Below are positions 18,181 to 27,577 of a DNA stretch of 64,000 nucleotides, piece by piece; position 1 is the first letter of the stretch; every line of letters begins with the position of its first letter. The DNA lies in NCBI RefSeq assembly GCF_001647085.1, contig NZ_CP015520.1:806001-870000 (forward strand), read 5' to 3'. This DNA is from Thermococcus piezophilus (GTDB taxonomy: Archaea; Methanobacteriota_B; Thermococci; Thermococcales; Thermococcaceae). The position numbers were made by a program, and so were the translations under genes. The notes under the pieces were generated by a model that was not told the DNA's origin, ran no database searches, and was given only the letters and a program-made list of their open reading frames with translations.

Positions 18181-19790
18181 AATCTTCTGGTAAAGGTTCT
18201 CCAGAACGTACAGGCAGTCTCAGCGGCCAGAAACAGGGTGTAAGCGGTCGTCTCTCTCGGCTGGCTGAGCCTCCATATTCTTCCAACCCTCTGCTCAAGC
18301 TTTATCGGGCTCCAGGGAGCCTCGTAATTTATGATAACGCTGGCAATCTGAAGGTTCAAACCCTCGGAGGCAACATCCGTGGATATCAAAAGCTTCCCAT
18401 ATTTCTCAAACCGGGATATCTGTTCCTCCACTTCCCCGCTTGACATTCCTCCATAAAGGAGGGAAATCTCATGGCTCTCCAGCTTAACCCCATACTCGTC
18501 GGCCAGAATCTTGGGAAGCTTCCGCTTTATGTAATTTAATGTGTCCTTGAACTCCGTGAAGATTATCACCTTCTCCCCTTGCTTGATGTGATACGTGGCA
18601 ATCTCCGCCACCATTTGAAGCTTGCTGTCCTGGTCTTTGATTTGCCCTGCCAGCTCAAGAAGTCCCCTGAAAGACTCCACCTGTTTCCTGTCGAGCAGGG
18701 GGGAGTATTCCTCGATTATTTTTTCAACGGCATCGTCAAGCTCGTTGAAGTCTTCCAGCTCAATCTCATCATAACCAAGGCCAAAGAGACTTTTAATGTA
18801 CTTGTCCACCCTTTCCGCCTTTCCACGCTCATTGGAATTCGCACTTTCGGCGATTTTGCTGATTGTCCTCACCGCAGCCTCGTAACTCGATGATGCCCTC
18901 TTGCGCACAAGGACAGCTAGCAGGGCCTCGGGAGAGTTCTTTCCGGCATTCTTTATCATTTCAAAAAGCACTTTATCGAGCTCATTGAAAAAAGCCCTCT
19001 CCGCATCGCTTATCTCAACGACAACTGCCCCAAAATAACACTTCTTGAAGACCTCTCTGCCCTCAAGCTCATTAACGACCTTTTTGGTTCTCCTCATAAC
19101 GAGCGTGTCCCGAGTTCTTTTGTAAAAACTTGGCTTGTCGAGTTTTTGATACTGGTCGGTAAGAGTTGGGTCAAGGAGGGCAATCCTTGCGAGATAATCC
19201 TTGGGGTCGCCCCTGTGAGGCGTCGCGGAGAGGAATATTAGATTGAGATCCCGTCCACCCTTCCCAACAAGCTTTCTGAGGAATTCATACCTCTGGGTGC
19301 CAAGGGTAACGTTGTGGACCTCATCAACGATTATCAGATCCCACTTAACACCGAGAAACCTCTCGCGATGGGGAGATCTCTTTGCGAGGTCAATTGAGAC
19401 GACCGTGTATCCATACGTGTTTCTCAGCTTGCCCTCAACCTCACGACCGTTCTCGATTACGGTTGGAAGACCCCCAACCCTTCTTATCTCCTGCTTCCAC
19501 TGCTCCCGGAGAATCTTGGGAACGAGGACAAGGATTCTCTCGGCCTCGCCCCTCAGCTGAAGGTAACGGGCAATGGCCAGCGCCTGCACCGTTTTCCCAA
19601 GCCCAATCTCATCAGCGATAAGTATCCTCACCGGTCGGGAAATCATTGCATGATAAAGGGGCTGGAACTGGTGCTTAAAAGGGGTTATCCCCCTCCTTCC
19701 AGGAGCGGTTAGGGCGGTGTAAAACAGTGCAGGACTGTGGAGGAGAACGTCTCTCAGGATGGCCTCCCTGATGTCTTCACTCAAACCCAT
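18177..19790 (-). CDS. SNF2-family helicase, N-terminal part (DrmD-like)
   Basis: A superfamily 2 Swi2/Snf2 ATPase. Motif I is DEIGLGKTVQALAIARYLQ (about 59-77), motif II IIVDEVHNV (about 154-162), motif III LSATPHRGDP, motif V ISTDVASEGLNLQ and motif VI EQRVGRIWRLSQPRETTAY. The frame then ends in an unrelated AETACTFWRTFTRRL tail. Adding one C to the CC at 18213-18214 restores AETALYVLENLYQKI and joins the downstream 464-codon frame. In DISARM-like systems this type of helicase translocates on invader DNA. The gene overlaps the 178-codon gene by 10 nt, so it belongs to the operon. Frameshift or sequencing error is discussed in the findings. Confidence 0.85.
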   Translation of the reverse strand: MGLSEDIREAILRDVLLHSPALFYTALTAPGRRGITPFKHQFQPLYHAMISRPVRILIADEIGLGKTVQALAIARYLQLRGEAERILVLVPKILREQWKQEIRRVGGLPTVIENGREVEGKLRNTYGYTVVSIDLAKRSPHRERFLGVKWDLIIVDEVHNVTLGTQRYEFLRKLVGKGGRDLNLIFLSATPHRGDPKDYLARIALLDPTLTDQYQKLDKPSFYKRTRDTLVMRRTKKVVNELEGREVFKKCYFGAVVVEISDAERAFFNELDKVLFEMIKNAGKNSPEALLAVLVRKRASSSYEAAVRTISKIAESANSNERGKAERVDKYIKSLFGLGYDEIELEDFNELDDAVEKIIEEYSPLLDRKQVESFRGLLELAGQIKDQDSKLQMVAEIATYHIKQGEKVIIFTEFKDTLNYIKRKLPKILADEYGVKLESHEISLLYGGMSSGEVEEQISRFEKYGKLLISTDVASEGLNLQIASVIINYEAPWSPIKLEQRVGRIWRLSQPRETTAYTLFLAAETACTFWRTFTRRL

Positions 19791-20311
19791 TCCACCTCCA
19801 GGAAGCGTCTTGCAAGATAATCAAGCTTCCTCCGGTTCTTATACTTCCAGTAAGTGTTTTTGAATTTTGAAGCCCAGAATCGAAGCTGTATCGGCTCCAT
19901 CGAGAGAACGTAATCCTCAAGCTGGCCCCACTCTGCCGGTGTCTTAAGAACTGCCATAACGACACCATAGACCATCAGGCGGAGGTAGGCATAATCGTCA
20001 TTGGCCCTCAGGATTATCCTCCTGCTTCCGCTGTACTCAAGCCTTTCTCTCCTTGACGGGGGAAGGTTCAGCCACTTCAGGAGACTCTCGTTCGCTTCGA
20101 CCTTAAACCCCAACTTCCTGGCAAAATTGAGAAATTCGGGGAGGTACACCCTCGCCCTCGCTTCGACCTTTCCCGGGACTTTTTTCTGCTCCCCTGTACC
20201 CATGACGTTAAAGACCGGCATAAACTCGGCAAGCTTCTGATCCCGCGTTACGGGGAGGAAGGCCTTCCTAATGTACCTGAGGCTCACTTGATACTCGACG
20301 CTGCCCTCCAT
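19781..20311 (-). CDS. Small accessory protein of the DUF499/DUF1156 defence operon
   Basis: About 176 residues, with no family I can name with certainty. It is basic, with beta-rich N-terminal sequence (EYQVSLRYIRKAFLPVT) and a C-terminal helical KFKNTYWKYKNRRKLDYLARRF segment that could bind nucleic acid. The upstream gene ends in TAATG, so its stop overlaps this ATG, and GGAGGA lies 6 nt before it. The helicase start overlaps its 3' end. Related methylase/DUF499 islands carry a small DUF3780-type protein in this slot. I could not confirm that match. Translational coupling makes a structural role in the complex likely. Confidence 0.7.
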   Translation of the reverse strand: MEGSVEYQVSLRYIRKAFLPVTRDQKLAEFMPVFNVMGTGEQKKVPGKVEARARVYLPEFLNFARKLGFKVEANESLLKWLNLPPSRRERLEYSGSRRIILRANDDYAYLRLMVYGVVMAVLKTPAEWGQLEDYVLSMEPIQLRFWASKFKNTYWKYKNRRKLDYLARRFLEVEWV

Positions 20312-23300
20312 TAGCATTCCTCCTTCCTGAGCCTGAACCGAACCTTTCCGTTGAGGGGCCTGAGCTTCTCAAAGAGAAGGTCATCAATCACCACTTCCTT
20401 CGAGAGAGTGAGGTTTACGTCAAGATCGGCCCTGTCTTCAAGGAGTTCTTCCATCTCCCTCACAAGATATGCCAGCACCTCCCTCTTCACGCCCTCAAAT
20501 CGGCTCTCCCACAAGGGGCTGTCAATCCTCAGGCTCCCGCTTACAATGCCATTGATATTCTCAGGGATAAGGTCGAGGGTCTCAACGTCCTCAATGTTGA
20601 GGATTGAAGTCAGGAACATACCCTTGTGCTCCTCTTTAAGGGTATCAGTTTCAACGATTTCCCTGCCCAGGTCAGGGATTAAAATTACGTCCCTGTAACG
20701 CGTTCTCTTGGGGCTCCGTCCTTCAATCGTTGCGGTTGTCTTCGTCTCTGGCATGATTATGGTCCATGTAACCTCCACTGGCTTTCCATCTTCAAGCTTA
20801 ACCTCGTAAGAGTCGAGCTCTCCATGGTTCACCGAGAGCTCCACCATGAAGGAGTCTCTTCCAAGCGGTGTGACCGTTACCTTCAGCTCAACAGGTTTCC
20901 CTGGCTTCTCCTTCACCTGGGGCATTTCGATTTCAATCTCGAACTCGCCCTCCGTTATTGGGGTTTCTTCACGCATCTCAACAATGTGGCCCCAGAGAAC
21001 CAGGTCAATGTAGTCTTCCTTCACCCTGCACTCCTCTTCTCCAGTCACAAGGCTCCTCAGGGGAATTCCAACCTCCGATGATGGTGAATAGACCTCGTAC
21101 CACGTCTTCACCCTGTAATTCCCGTCCTCCTTGGGCACGATTAAATCCTTCTCCTTCTTCAGCAGACCGCAGACCTGTCTGTGCAAAGCCTCTTCCCTCG
21201 GCAGGATTAGGTCCCTTGGCTTAACGGCACTGGGCGGGTTACCCTCCTCCTCGGAGCTTGGAACCTCTTTGTAAACTTTCTTGAAGAACACTTCTCCATC
21301 GCGCTCAAGGCCAATCTTTAAGTCGAGAACGGCGTTCTTTATGGCCTCGCTGATGTGCTTATCCTCAATCATCGGCAGGCGCGTGTTCATCCTTATTACG
21401 GCGATGAGCTCCGAGATCCTGTACCCCTCGGGCCTCAGGATTTCCACACCGATGTCCCTAAGAGTCTTCACGAGCCAGTCAAAGTCAAACTCATCCACAA
21501 TTTTGCCCTCGCTTAGCAGGGTAGAGTAAACGTTCTCAACGACCGACTTTGAGCTGGCCGAGGCATTGATAATGCGAACCTCGTCGTCCTTCGGGTAAGC
21601 CACCTGTCTAAAAGAGTTCACGATCTGCGTCTCAAGGTCTTCGAGGGCCTTAACCCTAATGTCCTTCACCATGTTCATCTGAATCCTGACGACTTCCTCA
21701 CCGAACCTGCCGTATCTAACCTCAATGTCCCTGATCACTTCATCGCACGCCATTATCCTCGCCGTCGTCTCAAGCAGGTGCTTGAAACTTCCTTCGACCG
21801 GATAACAGACAATGACCGTGTTCCTGTAAGTCCTCGTGCCGGTTCCATAAGCATAAATCAGCTTCCTCAAAGTTCTCTCATCAACGTCCTCCCTCACAAG
21901 CACCTGAAGCTTGTAATCCGGCGTGTCATGGAACTCCTGGGGATCCTTAGCCACGATAATGTACCGCTCCCTAAAGAACGTCACATGATCCTCAATCTTC
22001 ACCCCCCGTCCCCTCGTTGAGGTGAGGCTCTTCCTCTCCTTAACCATCTTGTTCACGTACTTGACGAGCTCGTTCCACACCTCGCCGGGCCTCATTTCGA
22101 GAAGTTCCTTGGCCTTGCTGTCCACCATCTGGGCCACGTTGGCCACGCGCCAGAACCAGAGAACTTTGTCCTTCTTGTTGAGATACACAAAGCGGACGCT
22201 CGCCGTTATCTCCTCAACGGCATCTCTAATATCCGTTGGGAGCCACCCGTTGGCGTCAAACTCATTCGGTTCGTAAATGCCCCTCGCGATTGATTCAGCG
22301 GTTGGGAAACCCGGCAGGGGAACGGGCGAGTCAAAGGGATACGTCTTCAGGAAGACGTACTTGAGAATTATCTCCGCAAGCCCCGGCTTGGTGAAGTCCC
22401 TGAACTTGTCCCCCTCAATGTCGGTATCAACGATGGTGGCGTAATCCATAAAGGTCTCGCTCTTGCCAAAGAGCATACCCCTCAGCTTCTCGTGTTTGAG
22501 GTCAATGTGGTGGGGCATTATCATCGATGGGGCAAAGCCCGTCTCGTCGTATTTCCGAACCAGCTCCCTCACAACAATCCTCGTAATCCTGAGCATGTCC
22601 CTCGTTCTCTGCAGTCCGGTCCTCTCGATTATCGTCCTCAAAACCTCAACGTACTCCGGGTGGAACGGGTAAGTCCTGCGGAGCTCGTCCTCAAGGTTGT
22701 GAGCATGGCCGAAGACGTCGGTGTTGCCCAGCTCAGAGCGCATCCTGGTCAGTGTCTTGACCCTCTCCCCGTCGTCAATCCCTTTGAAAATCCTCTTCTT
22801 GAGGACTTCAACGAGCTCGTTGCCCGCTCCGGAAGTCCTCAGCGGGGAGTAAAGCTCGGAACCGCCGACCCTGCTGACGGCGCCCCAGATGGCCATGACA
22901 ACCTCCCTGTTGTACTCCTTCTCGACCTCAAACATGCCCTCCTTCTTTTCCATCGGGAGCGTCATGACCATCGCGCTTCCAGAGCCGAGCAGGGCCGTGG
23001 AAAGCCTGTCAAAGAAGTTGTCCACGTTTTTGGCATACCGCCGGTCGTCCTTACTGCCAGAGTTGTAAAGGTTGTCAAAGTAATCCACGATCTCATCAAC
23101 GAGGAGGATTACCCTCTCTCCCCTGAAGAGCTCCCTCAGAGTGTCAATTTCAGGCACAGTGGCGTTCTCGTCGTCCCTCTCGACGATGTAGTACCTTCCG
23201 AGGGCGTGGGCTATGTAACCCCAGACCGTCCTCACCCTGTAAGGACCGACCTCAAGGGGCTTGCTCGGCTGGCCGAGCCTGCCCTTGCCGTAAACCGGGA

Positions 23301-23697
23301 TGATCTTAACACCGCCAAGGGCCTTTATCCTCTCCGCCAGGCTTTTGATTTTTTCCCTTTTCTCCGGGTCATGGCCGGCAAGAACCTCGGGATCGAGCAT
23401 CGCATCGGGATTCCTGAACGCATGGTAAAGGGTGAGGAGGGTGTGCGTCTTACCACCGCCGAAAAGGGAGTAAATGAGGAAGATATTGTGTCTTTCTCCG
23501 CCTTCAAGGGTCTCGACGAGCCTGCCGATGATTTCGAGCATCGAGTCTGTGAAGTAAGTCCTCCTGAAGAACTCCCTCGAGTCGGTGTATATCTCGGGAG
23601 CGTTGCCGCTCACGACGTCTCCGAGCTCCGGTGCGACCTGCTTGTCGAGGGCTTCGTCCATAACATCGTCCCAGACATCAAAGGAACCGAGCCTCAC
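20311..23697 (-). CDS. DUF499 family AAA+ ATPase (defence-associated)
   Basis: A 1,128-residue ATPase. Walker A is SLFGGGKTHTLL (about 78-89) and Walker B RVILLVDEIVDYFDN (about 194-208), followed by a long region with the DUF499 pattern, including YPFHPEYVEVLRTIIERTGLQRTRDMLRI. The C-terminal third has beta-sandwich-like segments (VELKVTVTPLGRDSFMVELSV). DUF499 ATPases occur with DNA methylases in prokaryotic defence islands and are related to the BrxC/PglY ATPases of BREX. The GTG start overlaps the stop of the methylase gene by 4 nt, so the two are co-translated. No PglZ-type phosphatase is present, so this is not BREX. Confidence 0.9.
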   Translation of the reverse strand: MRLGSFDVWDDVMDEALDKQVAPELGDVVSGNAPEIYTDSREFFRRTYFTDSMLEIIGRLVETLEGGERHNIFLIYSLFGGGKTHTLLTLYHAFRNPDAMLDPEVLAGHDPEKREKIKSLAERIKALGGVKIIPVYGKGRLGQPSKPLEVGPYRVRTVWGYIAHALGRYYIVERDDENATVPEIDTLRELFRGERVILLVDEIVDYFDNLYNSGSKDDRRYAKNVDNFFDRLSTALLGSGSAMVMTLPMEKKEGMFEVEKEYNREVVMAIWGAVSRVGGSELYSPLRTSGAGNELVEVLKKRIFKGIDDGERVKTLTRMRSELGNTDVFGHAHNLEDELRRTYPFHPEYVEVLRTIIERTGLQRTRDMLRITRIVVRELVRKYDETGFAPSMIMPHHIDLKHEKLRGMLFGKSETFMDYATIVDTDIEGDKFRDFTKPGLAEIILKYVFLKTYPFDSPVPLPGFPTAESIARGIYEPNEFDANGWLPTDIRDAVEEITASVRFVYLNKKDKVLWFWRVANVAQMVDSKAKELLEMRPGEVWNELVKYVNKMVKERKSLTSTRGRGVKIEDHVTFFRERYIIVAKDPQEFHDTPDYKLQVLVREDVDERTLRKLIYAYGTGTRTYRNTVIVCYPVEGSFKHLLETTARIMACDEVIRDIEVRYGRFGEEVVRIQMNMVKDIRVKALEDLETQIVNSFRQVAYPKDDEVRIINASASSKSVVENVYSTLLSEGKIVDEFDFDWLVKTLRDIGVEILRPEGYRISELIAVIRMNTRLPMIEDKHISEAIKNAVLDLKIGLERDGEVFFKKVYKEVPSSEEEGNPPSAVKPRDLILPREEALHRQVCGLLKKEKDLIVPKEDGNYRVKTWYEVYSPSSEVGIPLRSLVTGEEECRVKEDYIDLVLWGHIVEMREETPITEGEFEIEIEMPQVKEKPGKPVELKVTVTPLGRDSFMVELSVNHGELDSYEVKLEDGKPVEVTWTIIMPETKTTATIEGRSPKRTRYRDVILIPDLGREIVETDTLKEEHKGMFLTSILNIEDVETLDLIPENINGIVSGSLRIDSPLWESRFEGVKREVLAYLVREMEELLEDRADLDVNLTLSKEVVIDDLLFEKLRPLNGKVRFRLRKEEC

Positions 23698-26600
23698 AGT
23701 CCCTCACCCCTAACGTATCTGACGAGCCTCCTCATGAGGAGAACCTCAAAGTGGCCGTCCTTTTCGAGTTCCTTCTCAATAGCGCGCTCATCGGCCCTTA
23801 TCTTCCCTCCAAGCGGGGCCAGCAACTGGCCGTAAACGGCGGTGTAATACTCGCTCACGAGCCTTGCAATCGTGAGGGCCTCCTCAACTTCAGCGCTCCA
23901 CTTCCTCCTGAGCCTTTCGATGACCTCTTCAAGGCGGGATTTTCCAAGTAAAGTGTAATACTCAAGGAGCTGGAGAACATCAACCGCGTTCCTCGGCTCC
24001 GGGTCGAGGGGATTGAGACCCTTCCCGTAAAGGAACTTCTGGAGCTCCCTGGCATCGAGGGCCTTTTTACCGAGAAGGTCTGGCGTGTAAAGGGTGAACT
24101 CCTTCTTCCTTTCCATCGCTTTGAGAACACCTGCCTTTACCAGACTGCCTGGCTCGGTCAGGGTCGCTAGGTTGAGGAGTATTATGTCGTTCGGCTTCAG
24201 CGTCCCGTTCCCGAAGAGCACCTTGTAGGCAGTGTAGAAGAGGGCCTCGCCAGAAGTTACCGCCTTTCCTTCCTCCACCTCTGCTATGGCCTCGATGATG
24301 CCCTTTATCGTTGCCCTGTAAACCTCTTCGAGGACTTCCTTCGTGGAGAGGCTACCCTTTGGGGAGAGCACCTCACCGTAGCCAGTAACTTCCTCAAGCA
24401 CAGAAGCCATAACCGCATAGAGCAGGTCGAGGCTCCTGTAGCCATGCCTAATAAACTCCCTAGCGGATTTCCTCGCCTTCTCCTCCAGCTTCTCTCTAAG
24501 TGCAGAGATCTGGACGGGCCTTCTATCTCCAGCGGGCTTCCTCCAGACTGCAACGATTGAGGTGTCGAGGCTCATTTTTCCGCGGGACACGATGCTCTGA
24601 GAGGACTCCGTGTTTAGGGGAATCGCCCTCGTTATCTGGAGCTTGGCCCTCCTCCAGCCTGCCTCGATGAGGTTCGCCCAGCTCTCCGGGTCGGTGTGGG
24701 CGTAGTAAGTCACGATTATTCCATCGTCCTTTAGGTGTTCGCGCATGGCAACGAAGGCCTGGGCAAAGAGGTTCTCGAAGTGCTGTTGGGCTTCATTATA
24801 TGGGTTATCCCTGTCATAGAATCTCCCGGCTTTTTCCGAGACCTCCTTCTTCGCAAACTCTTGCCACTGGGTCTTTACCTCGACCCACTTTGGCCCAATC
24901 TTCTTGAAGAAGGCATTTCTGTGGAACCTTGGAACAAGTTTTCTCCCGTCGGAGTCGCTTAAGGCCCTTTTCAGCCAGACGTAGTAGAAGTCGGAAAGCT
25001 CTGTGTAGGGGACGTCATCAGCGTAGGGCGGGTCGGTAACGATGACGTCGAACTTTTCAGGCAGGTTCAAAGAGGTGGCATCAGCCTGAAGGACCCTCAC
25101 GGTGTTTGACCGCTCTTTGGTGAGCGTTTTTTGGTTTGAGGGAGCAAGGGCGGAGGTGAGGTATTCAAGAGCTTTGGGCAGGGTATGTTCAATTCCCCGC
25201 CTCCAAGAACCAGTACCACTCATATATGCATAAGGTGACACGTCTCCCCAATTCCACATCATAGCAATTCCACGCATCGAAATCGTATGTGCTACTTGAG
25301 CAGGAAGCTGCCCACCGTAGTTCCACACTGTGCATAAAGTATTATAATCCACATATCTTACTAAAGCAATCGCCAGATAGGTGACAACAGCCTCAGCATA
25401 CTCGAAGGCCTTCTCTTTTTCCCAGCCTTCAGCTAACTTCTCTTTCTCAACCCTCTTTCCGACCTCTCTTATCAGCTTAACCAGCTTGACGAGGGTGAGG
25501 AGCTGGCGGGGGTTGAATAGCTTGTACCATTTGTTCATACCATAATTTAGGGGAAGGAAATGCCCACCACCACCCATATTGCCATATGGTGGCAACTCCT
25601 CACTTGGAACATCAGCATCCCCTTCCTCAATCAGCTCCTTAACCTTCTCCTTAGCCCTCTCAAGCTTTAAATTATCCTCATCGCTGCACGGCTCGAAAAC
25701 AAGCTCTTTATCAACCTTAACCTTAACAAGCAACCTCTGCCTTGCAAAGCGCTCGTCGCCCTCGTGGTATCTCCTTAAAGCGAACTTCACGTAGAACTCG
25801 TTGTTGCCCCTGACCCTCTCGGTGTAGTGCCTGCCCCCTTCATCGGCGTACTTTATGATGTTGCCGCACGCCAGACAGGTGAGCTGGCTCTTCCTTGCCT
25901 CGATGTTGGCCCTCGGAACCCTGAAGATGACCCTCCTCTCATCAATCCTGAAGTCCCTCTCCTTCAGCTTCCCCTCCTTCACCGCCTTCTCCACCTTCCT
26001 CACGTAAGCCTCGCCCTCGAAGGTTATCTCTCCACTCTTTGTATCAACGCTCGCCTTTGAAACATCCCCAAAGACCTCGTTGAGGTCAATCACCCTTATC
26101 CTCACTTCATCGCCGTCCCGCTCTGGCACCATGTAGGCCAATCTCTTGTACCCCTTGTTATCCTTTACGCGGGCAAGCCAGTAGTTCCCGATGGCCGGAG
26201 TCCACCTCCCGCAGTGGGGGCATTTCACCTCCCAAGTTCCGATGTAAACGGCAACGTCCTCATCGTAAAGCTCCCTGATTTCTGGATCGCTCTTGAGCTG
26301 CTCGGTAATCCAGTTGCCCCAGCGCTCGACGTCTTTAACAAGAACCTTCCCAAACTTCTTTGGGTAATCGAGAACTGCCTTGAGGAAGACGTAAGTGGTT
26401 GGGAGAAGCTCCACAGCGGTAACGTCAAGCCCGAGACGGAGGCCTTCGAGCGGTATTGAGCCAAAACCAGCGAAGGGGTCGAGGAGCTTTTTGCCCCTAA
26501 AGTAGCGCTCCCACTCTACCGGAACCTTCGGATTGGAGCGGTGCGGGGTGTTTTCGTTCAGGCCGATGAGCGTTTTGAACCTTTCGGGGTCGATGTTCTC

Positions 26601-26768
26601 AGGAAGAAGCGCTCCGGCGATAACTGCCCTCGCCCCGATGAGGGGCTTTCTCGTCCAGTAAAATACCATCTCCCAGTACGGCGGCCTTGCAGGGCCCTTC
26701 TCTTTGGCACTTTTCTTATTGATCTCCCAGATTGGAAACTCCGGGCTCTCGATAAATCTTCTCTCCAT
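23694..26768 (-). CDS. DUF1156 DNA methyltransferase (defence-module methylase)
   Basis: About 1,024 residues. The N-terminal DUF1156 region has NKKSAKEKGPARPPYWEMVFYWTRKPLIGARAV, then SAM-binding LLDPFAGFGSIPLEGLRLG, two zinc-type knuckles (CPHCG and CLACG) and the catalytic VTDPPYADDVPYTELSDFYYVWLKR motif. DPPY indicates amino methylation of adenine N6 or cytosine N4. The size and added domains resemble the large methylases of phage-resistance systems that mark host DNA. A longer frame starts at 26831, but that ATG lies in the IS-end sequence at 26829. The ATG at 26768 has GGGTGTG before it and a TTTATTAT box upstream. It is the first gene of the operon. Confidence 0.9.
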   Translation of the reverse strand: MERRFIESPEFPIWEINKKSAKEKGPARPPYWEMVFYWTRKPLIGARAVIAGALLPENIDPERFKTLIGLNENTPHRSNPKVPVEWERYFRGKKLLDPFAGFGSIPLEGLRLGLDVTAVELLPTTYVFLKAVLDYPKKFGKVLVKDVERWGNWITEQLKSDPEIRELYDEDVAVYIGTWEVKCPHCGRWTPAIGNYWLARVKDNKGYKRLAYMVPERDGDEVRIRVIDLNEVFGDVSKASVDTKSGEITFEGEAYVRKVEKAVKEGKLKERDFRIDERRVIFRVPRANIEARKSQLTCLACGNIIKYADEGGRHYTERVRGNNEFYVKFALRRYHEGDERFARQRLLVKVKVDKELVFEPCSDEDNLKLERAKEKVKELIEEGDADVPSEELPPYGNMGGGGHFLPLNYGMNKWYKLFNPRQLLTLVKLVKLIREVGKRVEKEKLAEGWEKEKAFEYAEAVVTYLAIALVRYVDYNTLCTVWNYGGQLPAQVAHTISMRGIAMMWNWGDVSPYAYMSGTGSWRRGIEHTLPKALEYLTSALAPSNQKTLTKERSNTVRVLQADATSLNLPEKFDVIVTDPPYADDVPYTELSDFYYVWLKRALSDSDGRKLVPRFHRNAFFKKIGPKWVEVKTQWQEFAKKEVSEKAGRFYDRDNPYNEAQQHFENLFAQAFVAMREHLKDDGIIVTYYAHTDPESWANLIEAGWRRAKLQITRAIPLNTESSQSIVSRGKMSLDTSIVAVWRKPAGDRRPVQISALREKLEEKARKSAREFIRHGYRSLDLLYAVMASVLEEVTGYGEVLSPKGSLSTKEVLEEVYRATIKGIIEAIAEVEEGKAVTSGEALFYTAYKVLFGNGTLKPNDIILLNLATLTEPGSLVKAGVLKAMERKKEFTLYTPDLLGKKALDARELQKFLYGKGLNPLDPEPRNAVDVLQLLEYYTLLGKSRLEEVIERLRRKWSAEVEEALTIARLVSEYYTAVYGQLLAPLGGKIRADERAIEKELEKDGHFEVLLMRRLVRYVRGEGL

Positions 26769-26828
26769 GTTATTCACACCCGGGTAATTTAATACGGCCC
26801 ATAATAAATACCTTTTGATTGCAGGCGA

Positions 26829-26945
26829 CATACTGTCAGGATAACTGTGGAATCACCTCCTGAAACCATTCAGCCACATCATCAGGCGAACAACCAAACC
26901 GGGAATGAACCCTAACAAAATTATGCCAGAAGGCAAGGCTAATTT
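26829..26945 (-). mobile_element. Right-end remnant of an IS element (transposase C-terminus)
   Basis: The minus strand encodes the last 30 or so residues of a transposase, WHNFVRVHSRFGCSPDDVAEW then FQEVIPQLS, followed by the terminal sequence TTATCCTGACAGTAT (read outward; 26829-26843 on the plus strand). The same protein end and terminal sequence occur at 47202, and the matching start at 38946. Only the 3' end of the element survives. It abuts the promoter of the DUF1156 methylase operon on one side and phoU on the other. Confidence 0.8.
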
Positions 26946-26974
26946 CCTTAACCCCTCTCTGAAAAGTTAAAAAT

Positions 26975-27565
26975 TCACCACCTCTTTCCTTCCCTAATGT
27001 AAACAACCCTTGCACCAATCTCATTTGCATGGTCGCATATCCTCTCAAGGTGACGCATTATAAGGGCATCAACGGCTTTCTTGGGATTGTCCCGAAGGGC
27101 CATCAGGGAGTCAAGGTAATACCTGTCAATCTGCCTATCTATCTCAATGAGCCTTCCCACTAGTGTTTCGTCTAGCTCGCTGAACGCTTCAACCGAAATC
27201 TTCACAGCCTCCTCTGTTAAAGGAAACGCCTCAAGGGATATCTCTACAGGTGCCATAACTATCTTTACCGTCCTCTCAATCTCCATCGCATAGCGTGATA
27301 TTCTGTAGAGATCGTATGAAACGTCTATGGCACTCTGAATATAGCGCAAGTCTCCTGCCACGGGCGAGTATCGGATAAGGAGCTCGGTCACAAGATCAAG
27401 TATCCCCAGCCGGAGTATGTGCAGCTTGCTCGCTATCTCCCCAGTTGAGTTGAACTCCCCCTCAAGGCTCTTCCTCGCGGACCCCAGTGCTTCAAGCGAA
27501 CCATCGGCCATCTCACCAATCATCTTCTTCATCTGCTCAATTCCAATATCAAGAAGCTTTCTCAT
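26975..27565 (-). CDS. phoU: PhoU-domain phosphate uptake regulator
   Basis: A protein of about 196 residues formed of two three-helix PhoU repeats. Acidic metal-binding signatures are visible in each half: LRYIQSAIDVSYDLYRISRYAMEIERT (about 90-116) and ALIMRHLERICDHANEIGARVVYI. PhoU binds the Pst transporter and damps its activity when phosphate is plentiful. It is the last gene of pstSCAB-phoU, 9-12 nt after pstB. Two adjacent ATGs exist. The second has the better spacing from GAGGGGGTG. Confidence 0.92.
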   Translation of the reverse strand: MRKLLDIGIEQMKKMIGEMADGSLEALGSARKSLEGEFNSTGEIASKLHILRLGILDLVTELLIRYSPVAGDLRYIQSAIDVSYDLYRISRYAMEIERTVKIVMAPVEISLEAFPLTEEAVKISVEAFSELDETLVGRLIEIDRQIDRYYLDSLMALRDNPKKAVDALIMRHLERICDHANEIGARVVYIREGKRW

Positions 27566-27577
27566 CATTACACCCCC

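Noticed and set aside
22492-23835. 447-codon plus-strand frame opposite the DUF499 ATPase
   Set aside because: Antisense shadow of a gene whose Walker motifs are explicit. It crosses the methylase/ATPase junction.
16082-26768. Calling the defence module BREX or DISARM
   Set aside because: No PglZ or BrxL is seen for BREX and no DrmA or DrmB for DISARM. Only individual components resemble those systems.
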